NCBI GenBank assembly: GCA_022835595.1
Contig: BQUP01000001.1
Span: forward strand, 1,054,001-1,118,000
Source of the DNA: Cystobasidium ongulense
Lineage: Eukaryota > Basidiomycota > Cystobasidiomycetes > Cystobasidiales > Cystobasidiaceae
Length of the DNA: 64,000 nt
Direction: 5' to 3'
Under the pieces are notes generated by a model. That model had not been told where the DNA came from, searched no databases, and saw only the letters and a list, made by a program, of their open reading frames with translations. The position numbers and the translations under genes were made by a program. Below, piece by piece: positions 24,536 through 35,869 of this stretch (positions are counted from its first letter, which is position 1; the number at the start of each line of letters is the position of its first letter).

Positions 24536-25114
24536 AGGACTCAAAGAAAGTTTCTTTTATGGCCCTATCCTTGTCGTGACAAGGGCAAGGGACAGGATAC
24601 ACCAGCCAATTACAGTCAAACTTACCAGGCTTTGCTTCTGCTGCAAGGAAGCCGACCTCTACCGCCTCCTTTACCCCTCAGGCAAGTACAATCTCAGTAT
24701 GACGAAACGTCACTTTCGCCCCACTCCCAGTCATTCTGCATTCATCTAATATTTAGTTAGTCCTAATATTCATATAGTTTTCATTACGCAAGCATCTCTT
24801 ATTCCACTTGTAAAAGAGGCGTCTTTCTCTTTGCGAATCTTGCAATGTTAATGCTACTAGTATCAAGTTAATCAATCACATAATCTGCTCCATTTGAATT
24901 TGCATCTTCTAACACCGCAACCACAGGATGCAGGCACAACGACAGGAAAATTATATGTAACACTGTCTTCCTCCATGCGTCGGTCGCGTCCGGCTGGATG
25001 TTGGGTGCGAAACAGAAGACTGCATTGCACCACCCATAGAAAGACATATGCATCATTGCAGAGCAAGTCTATCAACAACGATAGGAACTATACAATTCCG
25101 GTCTAATAGCATTC
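24536..25114. other. Intergenic between convergent acetate transporter and multifunctional enzyme
   Basis: 3' regions of both genes. No gene. I looked on the minus strand for a downstream exon that might add a peroxisomal C-terminal tripeptide to the enzyme and saw none. Confidence 0.45.
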
Positions 25115-28100
25115 TCAGACCAACGTAGCGGCAGCGGCAGCCAAAGCAACTGTATTTCTTTCCTTTACTTTTACGGTGAAAATGACTTTCTTGCCCTCTT
25201 TCCACATGTCAATGATGAGAGTTTCACCGGGGAAGACGAATCCAGCGAATCGGCATTTGATGTCTTTATAAGGACCGAATTCTTTCAAAATGTGCTTTCC
25301 TGCAATTCCAAAACTGCATAATCCGTGGAGAATCGGTTTAGGGAAACCACCAACGGAAGCGAAGGAAGGATCGATATGTAGAGGGTTGTAATCGCCACTT
25401 AATCTGTAGATGGCAGCTTGTCTCTCATCCGTCTGCTCAGTAATGGTCTTGTCTGCTGCTCTCGAAGGTGGCTTGTTGGCCGCTGTGGCTGCCCCGCGGT
25501 CTTTGCCGGTCTTCTTGCCTCCGAAGCCACCCGATCCCCTGATGAAGACGGTGCTCTGGCTTTCGAAAATAACATCGCCTGTCGCCTTATCCTTGGAATG
25601 GGTAATGGATGTAACAGCGGCGGCCTTGCCTTTGTCAAGAACTTCCATGAGCTTCGGCTCACTGACGAGCGTACCACTGGTTGGGATAGGCTTATGAATC
25701 GCCAAATATTGCTCGCCGTGCAGCAACATCATCTGAAAGTAGATAAGGTTCAGTCAAAGGCTGAGAGATCGCACCGGCAAAATACTCACGGGGCTAAAGT
25801 TGGGTAGCCAGTCTAGGCTCATGCCGGAGCTAGCAGGGAACTGAGGAATGACACCGAATGTAGGAATAGCGTGGAACTTTTCGCTTTGTTCGAACACCCA
25901 GGGTAGATCCTTCTCCGTTGCACCGACTCCGAGGTTGTACAGTGCAACATCGCGTTCGGTATACGTATACTCGCTGGAGGCATATTTTGCCTTCTTTGCA
26001 TCGACAACGATTTTCGCATCCTCAGAATCGCTGTAATCGCTTGTTCCGGCAGCGGGCTTAGCAGGAGCAGGGCTGCCTGCGGCGTTTGCGAAGTTTGCAA
26101 ACATTTGCTTTTGCGAGTCCATGGCGGAGTTGGGGTATGTCGCGCGATCGTCAAAGCGTGTAATGAGCTCCCACTTCGAGCGGACATCTTCTGGCGATAC
26201 TTTCTGGTCTTGAGGGAACTAGAAAGACGATTCAACGTTAGCTAAAGAGAATTAGCTATTACTGAGGAACATGACTAACAGCATGACCAAAGGTTCGTTG
26301 CCAGCGGTAAGAAGCCGCCCAACCGCCCGAGACCTCATAGATCCCGTTGGTGGTGGTATTGACATCGGATGTGAGGTACCCGACGACTGGTGCAATGAAG
26401 CCAGGTGAGAAGGCCTTGACCATCTCTTCAGGCCAGATCTGAAAGGTTGTTGTCAGCGAGGAAATTGTCCAAATGCGTGGCGCATTTCGCCTACGGTAGC
26501 AGTCATGCTTGTTCCGGCATTTGGAACGATAGTGTTGGCAAGGATATTGTATTTCTTTCCCTCGACCGCTAAGGTCTTGGTGAGACCCAGGATACCAGAC
26601 TGGAAACGCGCGAGTGTCAGCTTTGTTCGCATCGAAACTAGGAAACCTCGAACGTGCTTACCTTGGCAGTGGAATAGTTGACTTGACCGAAGTTTCCATG
26701 TAAGCCGACAGTGGAGCAGGTGTTGACAATACGTCCAAATTTCTGCTGTTGGAAGATGGGCCACGCTGCCTTGCAGACTGCGTAAGTTCCCTTTAGGTGC
26801 ACCCTCATGACAAGGTCCCAGTCAGCTTCGCTGGAAGCAGTGAAAGCTGTGAGGATGAGTATATTAGCTATTTACGTCTGTCATCATGCCAATAATAGGT
26901 TGCATACCCTTATCCCGCAGGATACCGGCACTGTAACAGGACAGTCAGTGTAATTCCCGAAACATTGTGAGAGCGACATACTTGTTTACGACGACATGCA
27001 CGGTACCGAAAGTATCGACAGCATCCTTGACGATAGCAGCACCATCCTCGACGCTCTTCACGCTGGCAACAGCCTTTCCACCAGCTGGATGGATGTTCCC
27101 CAGTCAGCTCATACCCAGCTTCAGAAAGAAGTATACCTGCTCACATCTGGTAATTTCGTCTACGACAGTGGCAGCGGCATCCTTCGACATGTCGTTCACG
27201 ACTACTTTAGCACCGAGACCAGCGTACATCAGAGCATAAGCTCTTCCTAAACCAGCACCGGCACCAGTAACAATGACGACTTTATCATCAAATCGAACTG
27301 GTTCGGGCTGCTTGTTTGTCTTGATTTTCTTGGATTCTTCAAGGAAGCCCTACAAATATCCGCTAGAATTAGTTCTGTGTTGAATTTCTTGACGGCAAAG
27401 AGAGCTTACCAAGTAGTCGGTATCGGTAATAGCTGCAGGATAGGTGCACTCCTTGAAATCGTTGACCTCGCTCCATCGTGCTTTGACAGCGGCAGGAGTG
27501 AAAGTATCGTCGGTTTTGAAGACAGCGCCCTTAGTTCGCTGCCATCTTAGCTTGGCAAAGTAGCCTGCACCACCCTCAAAGATTGAACCGTTTTCTTCGG
27601 CACTGACAATGGAGTGAAGTGTGTCAATAGCAAGATAGTGGGAGACCTAGGATTCACATACCTCTCGTGACAAAGATAAGCGACAACGGGTACAACGTAT
27701 TCTGGCTTTAGCTTCTCGAGCATCTCGGCTGCAAATGCAGAACGCTTATCAGCCGAGAACAGATCGTTCAGCTCTATAGAAGAGACCCACGTGGCATAAT
27801 GGTAGCTGTCATCTGCGAAGCAGCAATTGGAGCGATGCAGTTTACGTGAATGTTGTATTTAGCACCCTCTCGAGCGAGAGATTTGGTGAAGCCGGTCATG
27901 GCCATCTTGGCAGCTGAGTAGTTTGCTTGTCCAAAGTTTCCATACAGACCAGCGGCAGAAGCGGTGTTGACTACTCGCCCGAATTTCTGCTTGCGGAAGA
28001 TTGGCCATGCTGCCTTTGCGCAAGCGAAAGAGCCCTTCACGTGAACTTGCTGAATGAGGTCAAAGTCTTGCTCGGACATTCCTTTGAAAGACTTGTCTCG

Positions 28101-28615
28101 TAGGATACCGCTGCATTTAAGATAGGCATTCGACGATGTTACAAGTATGCAAGCACTCCTGTTGTAACCCTACTCACGCATTATTGATGAGTACATCGAC
28201 TCTGCCCCACACCTGCATGGCCTGCTCGACGATCTTGGCTCCATCAACGACCGAGTTGTAGTTTGCAACAGCATCGCCGGGTCCTGAACAGCAGAAGAGA
28301 GGCGAGTAGGTGAAGAGCAATAGCTTGCCGTCAGTCCTGAAACTCCATCCTGTTCCTGGAGCGGTACGGCAAGAGGCCCACCTTTGGCGCCTTTGATGGC
28401 CGCGACGACCTTGTCAGCGTTCTCCTTGGACATGTCATTGACGACGACCTGGACGATATGACGAATGACAAATCAGCATGGCCTATCGCACCTCTACGTG
28501 CTCGATAGCCCACCTTTGCGCCTCTAGAAGCGAAGAAGTTGGCATACGCAGCACCGAGGCCGCCTCCAGCGCCGGTGACGATGACGACTCTGTCGTTGAA
28601 GTTCATGGCGCTCAT
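25115..28615 (-). CDS. FOX2: Multifunctional beta-oxidation enzyme (two SDR dehydrogenases plus MaoC hydratase), Fox2/MFE-2
   Basis: Carries the 2-enoyl-CoA hydratase 2 and (3R)-hydroxyacyl-CoA dehydrogenase steps of fatty-acid beta-oxidation. N-terminal [35 protein letters not shown], catalytic YSAAK in [17 protein letters not shown]. Second [26 protein letters not shown] in [16 protein letters not shown]-terminal hot-dog hydratase: [49 protein letters not shown]. Two dehydrogenase copies are the fungal arrangement. Many introns (for example donors after RGAK, GAKG, LINNA). Start 28615 ([13 protein letters not shown]); 28606 is an alternative. The protein ends [19 protein letters not shown] with no SKL/AKL-like tripeptide, which is odd because fungal Fox2 is normally a PTS1 cargo. 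Confidence 0.94.
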
Positions 28616-29041
28616 GATGATTGATGAGGTGTGTTTGTGGTATGGTACAATGCTGTGTATCCTGGAAGGGAGAAAGAGCAAGTTCCCAACATCGTGTCGC
28701 TCGTGATTATCTTCATCCCCGGACAGCGGCCAGCCTGTATCCGGCGTTCGGGCTATCATTTCAGCCGGGCAATCGCTTATAAGAAGTACCGCGATATTTG
28801 ATACACAGGCAAGGCGATGAGTACTAGTCTGTACATGCCGCTTACAGCACACCAAGTAAGTCATTAGGAATCCGTTAGGCAAGCCTCATATTATTTCACA
28901 CAAGACAAAGCAGACCGTCATATTGTAGTTGTTTGGTGTAAGCTTATATTGGACTTAAGCTTCTTCTCTCACCATGCATAATATATAAACTAGACTTATC
29001 AAACGACTTGACGAAGATAGCGATAACTGGGCATTACATCT
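28616..29041. other. Intergenic, upstream of FOX2-type gene
   Basis: 426 bp between the FOX2-type start and the end of the hydrolase gene. No gene or clear oleate-response-type element was recognised. Confidence 0.4.
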
Positions 29042-30121
29042 TCAAGCTTTGAAAAACTTCTCGATAGACTCGACGATATAGTCCGCAGTTTCCTGCGGCT
29101 TGCTGATAAAAGGAGAATGGCTTGCTTGTATCGCTTTCGAATCCTTGAATGTACCTGCTCCTTCAATCATTCCGCGCTATGGTGGTATAAACCGGATGTC
29201 AGCTATGCTTTGGCTTGCAGCTGATCACCTCGACACTAGGTCGGCGGGTCCATATACGAGGGCATACCTGTGCGTCAGCGGGGATTGCATTGTCCAACTC
29301 GCAGATCAAGTAGGTTGACGGAACATCCTTCCACACCTCGTACGTGAGAGGCTGTTTTATAGTACTTCCGAAGTTGTTACCTATATCAGCTCGGCCATGC
29401 TTGTGCAAACAAGGGTCCGAAAGCTCACTTGTAAGAATGTGGCTTAAGGGCAGCCTTATATTGGGCTTGTTGACCAGCGCTGCAGTCGTTATAGAAGATA
29501 TGCTCGGGAGTATCGGGTTCAAGCAAATCGCCCTGCGCGGAAGTCGTGAGTGCCATCCTTGCACAAAAGCTTAGTTATCTTCAAACCTTCTCAATGAACC
29601 ATGGTAAAGGCTTCTGTCCAATGCCGTCCCACAATGAAGCACCCTTCTTGAGTGCGAAAGCCTGTCACATTCAAGCTACTTAGTCACCTTCCGACACCTT
29701 CAGAGCTTTGCTATCAACTAGCAACCTACTGCCAGATATACCGTACCGATCACAGAAGTCTTCTTGCCTTGACGATCCTTCTTGGCAAGACCCTCGCAAG
29801 CCGCTGAGCCGCATACTCCACCATAAGAATGCACGACTAGTACGACGTCTCTGCCTTTATCATCAAGCTCTTCCAGTATTTTCTTTCTGATTTCTCTACT
29901 GTCTTCGAGTGGATCTTCCAACGCACGACCGACGCTGGGCGTGTAAACAAAAGAATTGGTATAACCTTTAGCAGCGACTATTTCGCCTGCTGGACTGAAA
30001 GCTTCTGGCCCGTGCCACTGTCCGGATTGCATGTCAGACCATCAGCTTCAGCGCGGGGCGGTGTAGCGGCGCGGCTACTCACAGCACCTGGAACCCAGAC
30101 GACGGTGATTCCGTTGGACAT
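29042..30121 (-). CDS. Alpha/beta hydrolase
   Basis: Short exon 1 MSNGITVVWVPGA (30121), then WHGPEAFSPAGEIVAAKGYT, a nucleophile elbow VVLVVHSYGGVCGSAACEGL (Ser in HSYGG), a lid region, PSTYLICELDNAIP (typical just before the acidic residue), and a last exon EGAGTFKDSKAIQASHSPF with the likely catalytic His in ASHSPF, ending ESIEKFFKA. The AGHSP..P..Tx.. arrangement and total length of about 250-270 residues match the AB-hydrolase family with salicylate/methyl-ester-esterase-like members found in fungi. Substrate unknown. Introns of 60-100 nt interrupt it four or five times; exact edges between 29200 and 29720 are approximate. Confidence 0.8.
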
Positions 30122-30584
30122 AGTTTATCGCACTACTTAACGTACAGGTCGTTGCTATCAAACTGATACTGTATGTCTTGTACTAGAGAAGTGGTAACGA
30201 AAACAAAAGCAAAGCGCGGTCGTCGCCTTCTCCACTTGTTGCCGATCACGTGCGATCGGCCAATCCACTTCGCTCACGCAGACAGACGGTATAATAGATG
30301 TTACCGTACACTGTGAATGACTGTCAAGTTCCTACTTCTTGGTGTTGCAGAGGAAGGAGTCTAGAGAACTGCTCGCTAGTGGAAATTTTGCTGGCCCAGT
30401 ACAGATCCGGCGTGGCGACCTGTGGCGATGCATGAAACCGGTATTTATGATTCGCTGCTCCTCGAGGCGTACCAGCATATACCCGAATCGACTGTTCATC
30501 GTTCAATCCTTGACGAGTAGGTTTGTAGATGGCTGTTCCTCCATGCGCAGATGTAGCTTTCATCCATGGCTTGATAGTCCCAAT
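30122..30584. other. Intergenic, hydrolase upstream / VPS28 downstream
   Basis: 463 bp. It contains the CACGTG-centred inverted repeat at 30241-30260 and an adjoining CCAAT at about 30261. No gene. Confidence 0.45.
30241..30260. promoter_or_regulatory. Inverted repeat around an E-box (GCCGATCACGTGCGATCGGC) next to CCAAT
   Basis: GCCGATC and GATCGGC arms flank a CACGTG core about 120 bp upstream of the hydrolase start, with CCAAT directly following. CACGTG is the site for basic helix-loop-helix factors in fungi. Function here is inference. Confidence 0.35.
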
Positions 30585-31667
30585 TCATGAGCCCGACGAC
30601 AAGTGGTTGAAGAATTCTGAGTATGCGCGTTCTACGTCGAAGAAGAGCTACACAGCCACAGCCTCAGCTCCGATGCTTATAGGATATGCAGAAAAGTCGA
30701 CCAACCTCTCGCGACTGATCTTCTGTAATTTCGTCGCTGGCCCGCATTTGATTGAGGGTGATGAGCCTATGGAGGGCACATAGGGGGTATCATAAGCTGA
30801 ACATAAGATGCAAGGTCGTACCCTGAAAGATAGCTTACCAGTGCAAAATCTTAGGTCTGCCTTCCCACTCGCTACTTGCCTTGAAGCGAGAATAGCTGCT
30901 CATAAGTTCTGACAGGAGAGGATGAAGGCTATCTTTCGCGCGCAACTTTAGCTTGAGTGCGTCCATAAGTGTAATAAAATTCTATATAGATTACATCCTG
31001 TCAGCATCTCGTGCTTGCAACACTACTTCGGATACGAGTCCGCGGCGTACCTGGGTTGTTTCAGCGATCCACTTGGCGGATTCGACGCCTTGTTCTGCAC
31101 TATGTTCCACAGTAGCTGGAATTCCAATCTTGAGTCTCGGAACAGCGGCCGTACAATCCAGCTATAAGACAGATACCCACGTTTATCAGTATCACATGCA
31201 TCGACTGACCAGCTGAGCTTGACCTGCCAAGCTGAGAACATTGCGGTATAGCGACCTACCCTGTATTCAGACACGAACGCATCCAAGCTCGGTACCTCGT
31301 CGCCTAATAGCTTGAGTGTAGTCTTGTATTGCGCCAGAAGCTTTGAGCATTCAGGTGTGTATCTGTCCATTCGCAGGTAAGCCAAGAGTTTCGCCAGCTA
31401 GGCATCAAGAGCCAGCGAGGAGAGTTGGACTCACGCTTCACTCCGTATCGTATCGCGAACGTAGGCACGCTCTAGATGATCCAGGCTGACGATGATGCCG
31501 TACAGTGTAGCGAGGTTCTCGTACTTCTCGCGATCGGCATTGGTGTTCCACAGCTTGACTTCCTGATAAGACCAGCAGAGAATGGCTGATTAGAATGAAC
31601 CAAGTGTGTGCGTATCGTTTGGCCTCACTTGATCGTAGTTGAGCATCTTGATGGTAGTCGTAGACAT
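30585..31667 (-). CDS. VPS28: ESCRT-I subunit Vps28
   Basis: Part of ESCRT-I, which sorts ubiquitinated cargo into multivesicular endosomes. Exons splice to MSTTTIKMLNYDQ, EVKLWNTNADREKYENLATL, YGIIVSLDHLERAYVRDTIR, YTPECSKLLAQYKTTLKLLG, DCTAAVPRLKIGIPATVEH, ESAKWIAETTQNFITLMDAL, LHPLLSELMSSYSRFK, WEGRPKILHWLITLNQMRAS, DEITEDQSRE and LFFDVERAYSEFFNHLSSGS. The N-terminal core-binding part and the C-terminal four-helix domain that docks Vps36 (ESCRT-II) are both present. Start 31667 gives the family's normal N-terminus; an upstream in-frame ATG (31775) would add 36 unconserved residues. Length about 220-230, normal. Confidence 0.95.
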
Positions 31668-31873
31668 AGTCAAGTGTTGGTGCAGAAAGAACGGAACAAT
31701 GGCCTGGATCACCTCACGCAACACGTGCCGACCTGAGACGGCGCCACGCTCAGCACATGTATCATACTCCGGCATATCACACTGTGATATTGTTACACTC
31801 TTGTTAGAATATACATGCTACTTGATTGATTGATCTAGTCTACAGGAAGATGCAGGATCCAGACGGTAGGCAA

Positions 31874-33567
31874 TTATGCAGTCCACTTAGCCCATAAATC
31901 CTGGAAAAGCTTCCATAGCACGCTGAACAGAATGCCCTGCAAGCCATTCGCGAGTATTCTTGTGCCAAGTCCGCGTCCAAACAATGATAGCCAGCCTTCT
32001 TCTCGGATGATGCGCTTCGCCGCCTCGGCTGAAAAGGTGGTTTTACAGTTAGCCTGACGTACAAAAGACAGCGGTAAGATTATAGAGAAGCTTACTGTAG
32101 CCTATGCGAGATTGGTTTACTTGACGATAAGTCTTCAGTACTCGTAGTGAGTTGCTTATCGTGTCAGAGACAACGGAAGCCACAAATCCGATAAAGGCTT
32201 GCCGCGCCAAGCGAGGGAAGAGTGCCTTCTTGGGTGGCAGTAGCTCTTGAAGCCAATTGTACTAGAATACGGAGACATCAGGTCAGTATATGCACATAGA
32301 CAGAGTTTCGTGCTTGATAGCTTACTGTTGCAAACCAAGGGAAAGATCCGACAAAGTTGCCGATGGCAGTTGCCCATGCTCCCCACCACAACGAACCAGG
32401 ACCATACGCTTTGACGCGGTCCATAAGTATTCCAACGCCGTGTTTGCCTTGGGTCTGCATCGTGGTCTTGAAAGTATCGATGGGTACGAGTACCATTCTG
32501 AACAACGCCCCTGCTATTGACGCGAACACGGTCTGCATATTCACGAACAATATACGTTGTCAGCTTGAAGCTTCGATTCAAGTGCTTTGAGTATGCCCAT
32601 CTTACCTTGATCGGACTCGGGAGCTTGTTCAAGAAGCTAAAGGAAGAAGGAACACTGGTCAGCAATAAACTGGCTGCGAGTGGCCCATAATGATCAGGGA
32701 GTACTGACGGATTCGAAGACAATAACGCGAGGATTCCCACGTTGGCCGCTGTATCGCCAAATCTCGCAATGGGTCCCTGGATCAAAGCAGGCAGCAGACC
32801 ATGATAGTATCTGCCGATGAAGCTTGCCATTAGCCCGGCGTGCAGTTGAGGCTATATTGGGATGCATGCAAACCTTTTGAAACCACCATCATACCATAGC
32901 TTCTTCGTAGCATGAGGTGTTGTACCGCCGTATCGGTATTGATAGTTCATGATGGTTCTCAAAGGCATCAAAGTCTGCACAGCTTATCAGCGCGTCTTTC
33001 TTTGTGAGCGATATGAAACTGCACACACCAGGACCTGTATCACCATGGCTGCTGCACCACTTAAACCCTTTATAAACATGGATTGGCTTCAGTACTAGGC
33101 AGTAACAACGGATTAATCATATAAACCCAACTCACACCACCAGCTGCCTTCTTTAACGCATCTTTGAAGTCAAACTTGGCCCCACCCTTCTTGACAGCGA
33201 GTACTACGAGAACGATAGTAAAAGTAGCGAAAAGAAGCCAGAACGCGACCCATTTTAGCGTATGTCTTCTTCTTTCGGCTGGATCCAGAGCATCTGGGAG
33301 TTCGTCGGGCGCAACACGTGCTCCTGGTGGTGGTGGTGAGATCTTATTTCCATCGCGATCTAACAGCGTGTCTTCTTCAGGTGCGCTCTCTTCGTCAAGC
33401 GACGATGAGGAGCGTCGTTTTGATGGACCGGCATGCCCGTTGCTGTTTGATGTTGGTGCTACTCCGATGCCTGCGTCTGATGATGGCGAAGTGCCGTCTG
33501 GCCGCTTGGTGATTAGAGGGGATCGCTCATCTGGAGCATCGCCGCCTAGGCGTGCAGTTGGAGGCAT
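31874..33567 (-). CDS. SLC25-like mitochondrial carrier with N-terminal disordered/transmembrane extension
   Basis: Exon 1 (from 33567) encodes MPPTARLGGDAPDERSPLIT, an acidic disordered stretch, then a basic patch and one hydrophobic segment (WVAFWLLFATFTIVLVVLAV, about res. 115-135). After an intron the carrier part follows: DALKKAAGGGLSGAAAMVIQ, LMPLRTIMNYQYRYGG, YYHGLLPALIQGPIARFGDT, VFASIAGALFRMVLVPIDTF (PIDTFK matches the carrier PxDxxK motif), SLWWGAWATAIGNFVGSFPW, a third unit with DTISNSLRVLKTYRQ, and FGRGLGTRILANGLQGILF. Only the middle repeat has a good carrier signature; the first (PLRT) is degenerate, as in other fungal carriers of unknown substrate. The ERSPLI motif near the N-terminus resembles an acidic dileucine sorting signal, unusual for a mitochondrial protein. 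Substrate unknown. Confidence 0.75.
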
Positions 33568-34060
33568 GCCTGAAGAATGCCGTACTTGACCAGAGTACGC
33601 TTTGTGATGGGAGAGAGAGGCAAGATGTCAAGCAGCAAGCGATCCACATGCTACTGATTACGCAGCGGCTTCTCGCCCGCCGCTGATGCCGGCAGAAACG
33701 TGACCAACTAATTTGCTTTCCACTTTCCCTCTACACCATTCACCTCGACTTCAATGACATAATCTGCTTCTCTTCTTCAGGTCTATTCAGCTTGTCGAGA
33801 AGCAATGGCGTCAACATCTGTCGATCTTACTCCTGTTCCTCCCAGCAACGGCTAGCACAGGTCCTGTTGTGACGACTGAGCATACTTGGTCGGCGACATC
33901 CATGTCGGAGTGCAATGAATCGAAACGAAAGGAGAGGATACGATTGACTGAATCAAAGAGAGGAGGAGATGAGACTGATGAAATGAATGAGCTGATGCTT
34001 CTGTCCTTGTACGAGCGCATCTGACTACTCGCATACACTGAGCGTACTTCCTCCTTCAAA
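33568..34060. other. Divergent intergenic region with two short coding-like pieces
   Basis: Plus-strand pieces 33805-33852 (MASTSVDLTPVPPSNG) and 33902-34024 (MSECNESKRKERIRLTESKR... LMLLSLYERI) read like parts of one small protein, but lie in different frames. No intron of acceptable size joins them. A decayed short gene, a sequence error, or chance. Otherwise the divergent promoter of the carrier and the 489-residue gene. Confidence 0.3.
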
Positions 34061-35869
34061 ATGGACAGCACAACCTACACCCACCTCCTCGAACTCCGCA
34101 AGGACCCGAGTCTGTCCACTCTTCCCTCTCCTGGTGTAGCGGCGCCCTGGTCTCCCAAGCCATCAAAGACAATACCAGCTGGTCTACCGACACTCGCACG
34201 CATTTACTACACGCTTGGGAGACAGCGCCATCTCTACAGAAGAGAGTCATCGAGCAGACTTCTCTCTGCAATGCCCTTCACGAGCAAGGTCTGAAGCTCT
34301 GGAAGAAGGTTGAGGAAGCGTTCGAAGCAGATGTTGGTAGAGTACCACTCCTACATCACAAACTCGCCCCGTATGCTCAATTTCATATATAGCAGCCTAC
34401 TCCGTGCTGACATGTGCCGACAGCTTCTACCCTTGGCAATTGGGACAGATGCTTTGCATCATGAATTGGCCTACCCTTTCCAAAGACCCTCTCCTGCCTG
34501 ACGCTGGTCTCTGGACCCCCTCCAACCCTTCTCATTGCGCAACCTACTTAGAGAAGGAGGGCATGAAGCACGCCGGAGTCAGCCAGCTACTATTGACAAT
34601 ACCGAAGCTGATGACTGACATGCGCCTCTTCCAATCAGATCTGCGTAAGGGATTGGACCCCTTGTCGCTTTCCCAATTCCGAAACAGGGAAAAATCCGCA
34701 AAAGCAAATGTCGAGCGCTTTTCTCGAAGCGTGTGATTTATGGGTTTTCCATCGTATAGCAGCCACCCTTACCGTCTCTGGATCAGTCGCAATCGTATCT
34801 TCCTGGTGTCGAGACCGATACATGAGCAAAAAGGCCCAGTTTAAGTTCTCTTCCCGTGCGTTATCCCTCGACATCCCTATCACTAGTCAGCATATACAGT
34901 CTGCGACCGTTCATTTCACTAAGTCTGGTCAGCAATCTATACAAACGTCTGGCAAGGTCTTTTTCAAGATGTCTTACGCTGCTCTGACGAAATCGACTCC
35001 GATGGCAAAGTTGAGCTTGAATGTGAGCTGCATCCACAACCTTTCTGGCAGCTGGCTGAGGAATTTTACAGGCCGCCGTCTCATCATTGATTCGGGCAAG
35101 TCGTCTAGACGTATTCGACGATTATTCATCCTCACCTGTTATATAGATGCGGCACGGTCGCATTAGCAATGAGGCCGAAGCTGGAAAGTGCTTTATCAAG
35201 ACGGTTTGTCGCTTAGCAAAGCTAGAAAGGGATGCCGGCAATTGCTTTACGGACCTGGAGAGTCCCCTGGATGCCGGCGAACCGGCCTTTCTGCACTTTG
35301 GCCTGCAACGTTATGTGGAAATCAACCAGATTTTCAAGTCGGATGCGATGGAGCAGTTGCCTCGCAAACTCCACTCCAGCTTGGTAGCTCTAGCTGACCG
35401 AATTATGAGTATCAAAAGAGAATTTAGCCTGCAGAAGCCACGCACCACAAGGAGGGTCGACGGCACCACCTTTGTAGGAAATGGCTGGGGTCAATCGACG
35501 GTAACATGTGCCCATGAAGTGAACGAATACCGTGGCTACATTCCTGCTGGGGCGCAGTGTGGAGAAATAGTCGCTTCCTTGAAAGATGCTGCGAGGAGGT
35601 TCCAATCGCTTCAACAAGGCAAGAAAAAGGCGTATCGACCATATCAGCTTTACACCAGGGGAACAGCTGTTATCAGAGACGATGGTTCGCCAGTACTCGG
35701 CACCGCTTGGGACCAGTCGTCTCTGAATTGTGGCCACACTCCTTGGTGGTTCAAGCACAACCCAGCTGGCAAATACACGAGGTGGCTTCCGGAAGTTTTC
35801 GGTTATGAGCAAGGGAAGCTTAGTTTTCGGACATGGGAGCAGGGTAGAACAGAGACATTACTAGAATGA
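34061..35869 (+). CDS. Unrecognised 489-residue protein
   Basis: Seven exons read in frame: 34061-34109, 34160-34370, 34424-34644, 34688-34855, 34933-35022, 35072-35099 and 35167-35869 (1470 nt, exactly 490 codons). Start MDSTTYTHLLELRKDP, then helical sequence (HLLHAWETAPSLQKRVIEQT, LHEQGLKLWKKVEEAFEADV), FYPWQLGQMLCIMNWPTLSK, RIAATLTVSGSVAIVSSWCR, IYTNVWQGLFQDVLRCSDEI, ECRRLIIDSGNNEAEAGKCF and a C-terminal third with two similar units: GNGWGQSTVTCAHEVNEYRG and GTAWDQSSLNCGHTPWWFKH. Each has G-x-x-W-(G/D)-Q-S-x-x-x-C-x-H. No signal peptide and no known domain recognised. Introns are 43-77 nt; exon six is only 28 nt. The 50-nt first intron (donor GTCTGT, acceptor CCCAAG) is the least certain. 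Confidence 0.65.

Noticed and set aside
34404-34736. Reading 34404-34736 as a separate small gene ending FSRSV
   Set aside because: A GTAAGG donor at 34645 and CAG acceptor at 34687 carry the frame on into the next exon, and the seven-exon model sums to an exact number of codons.
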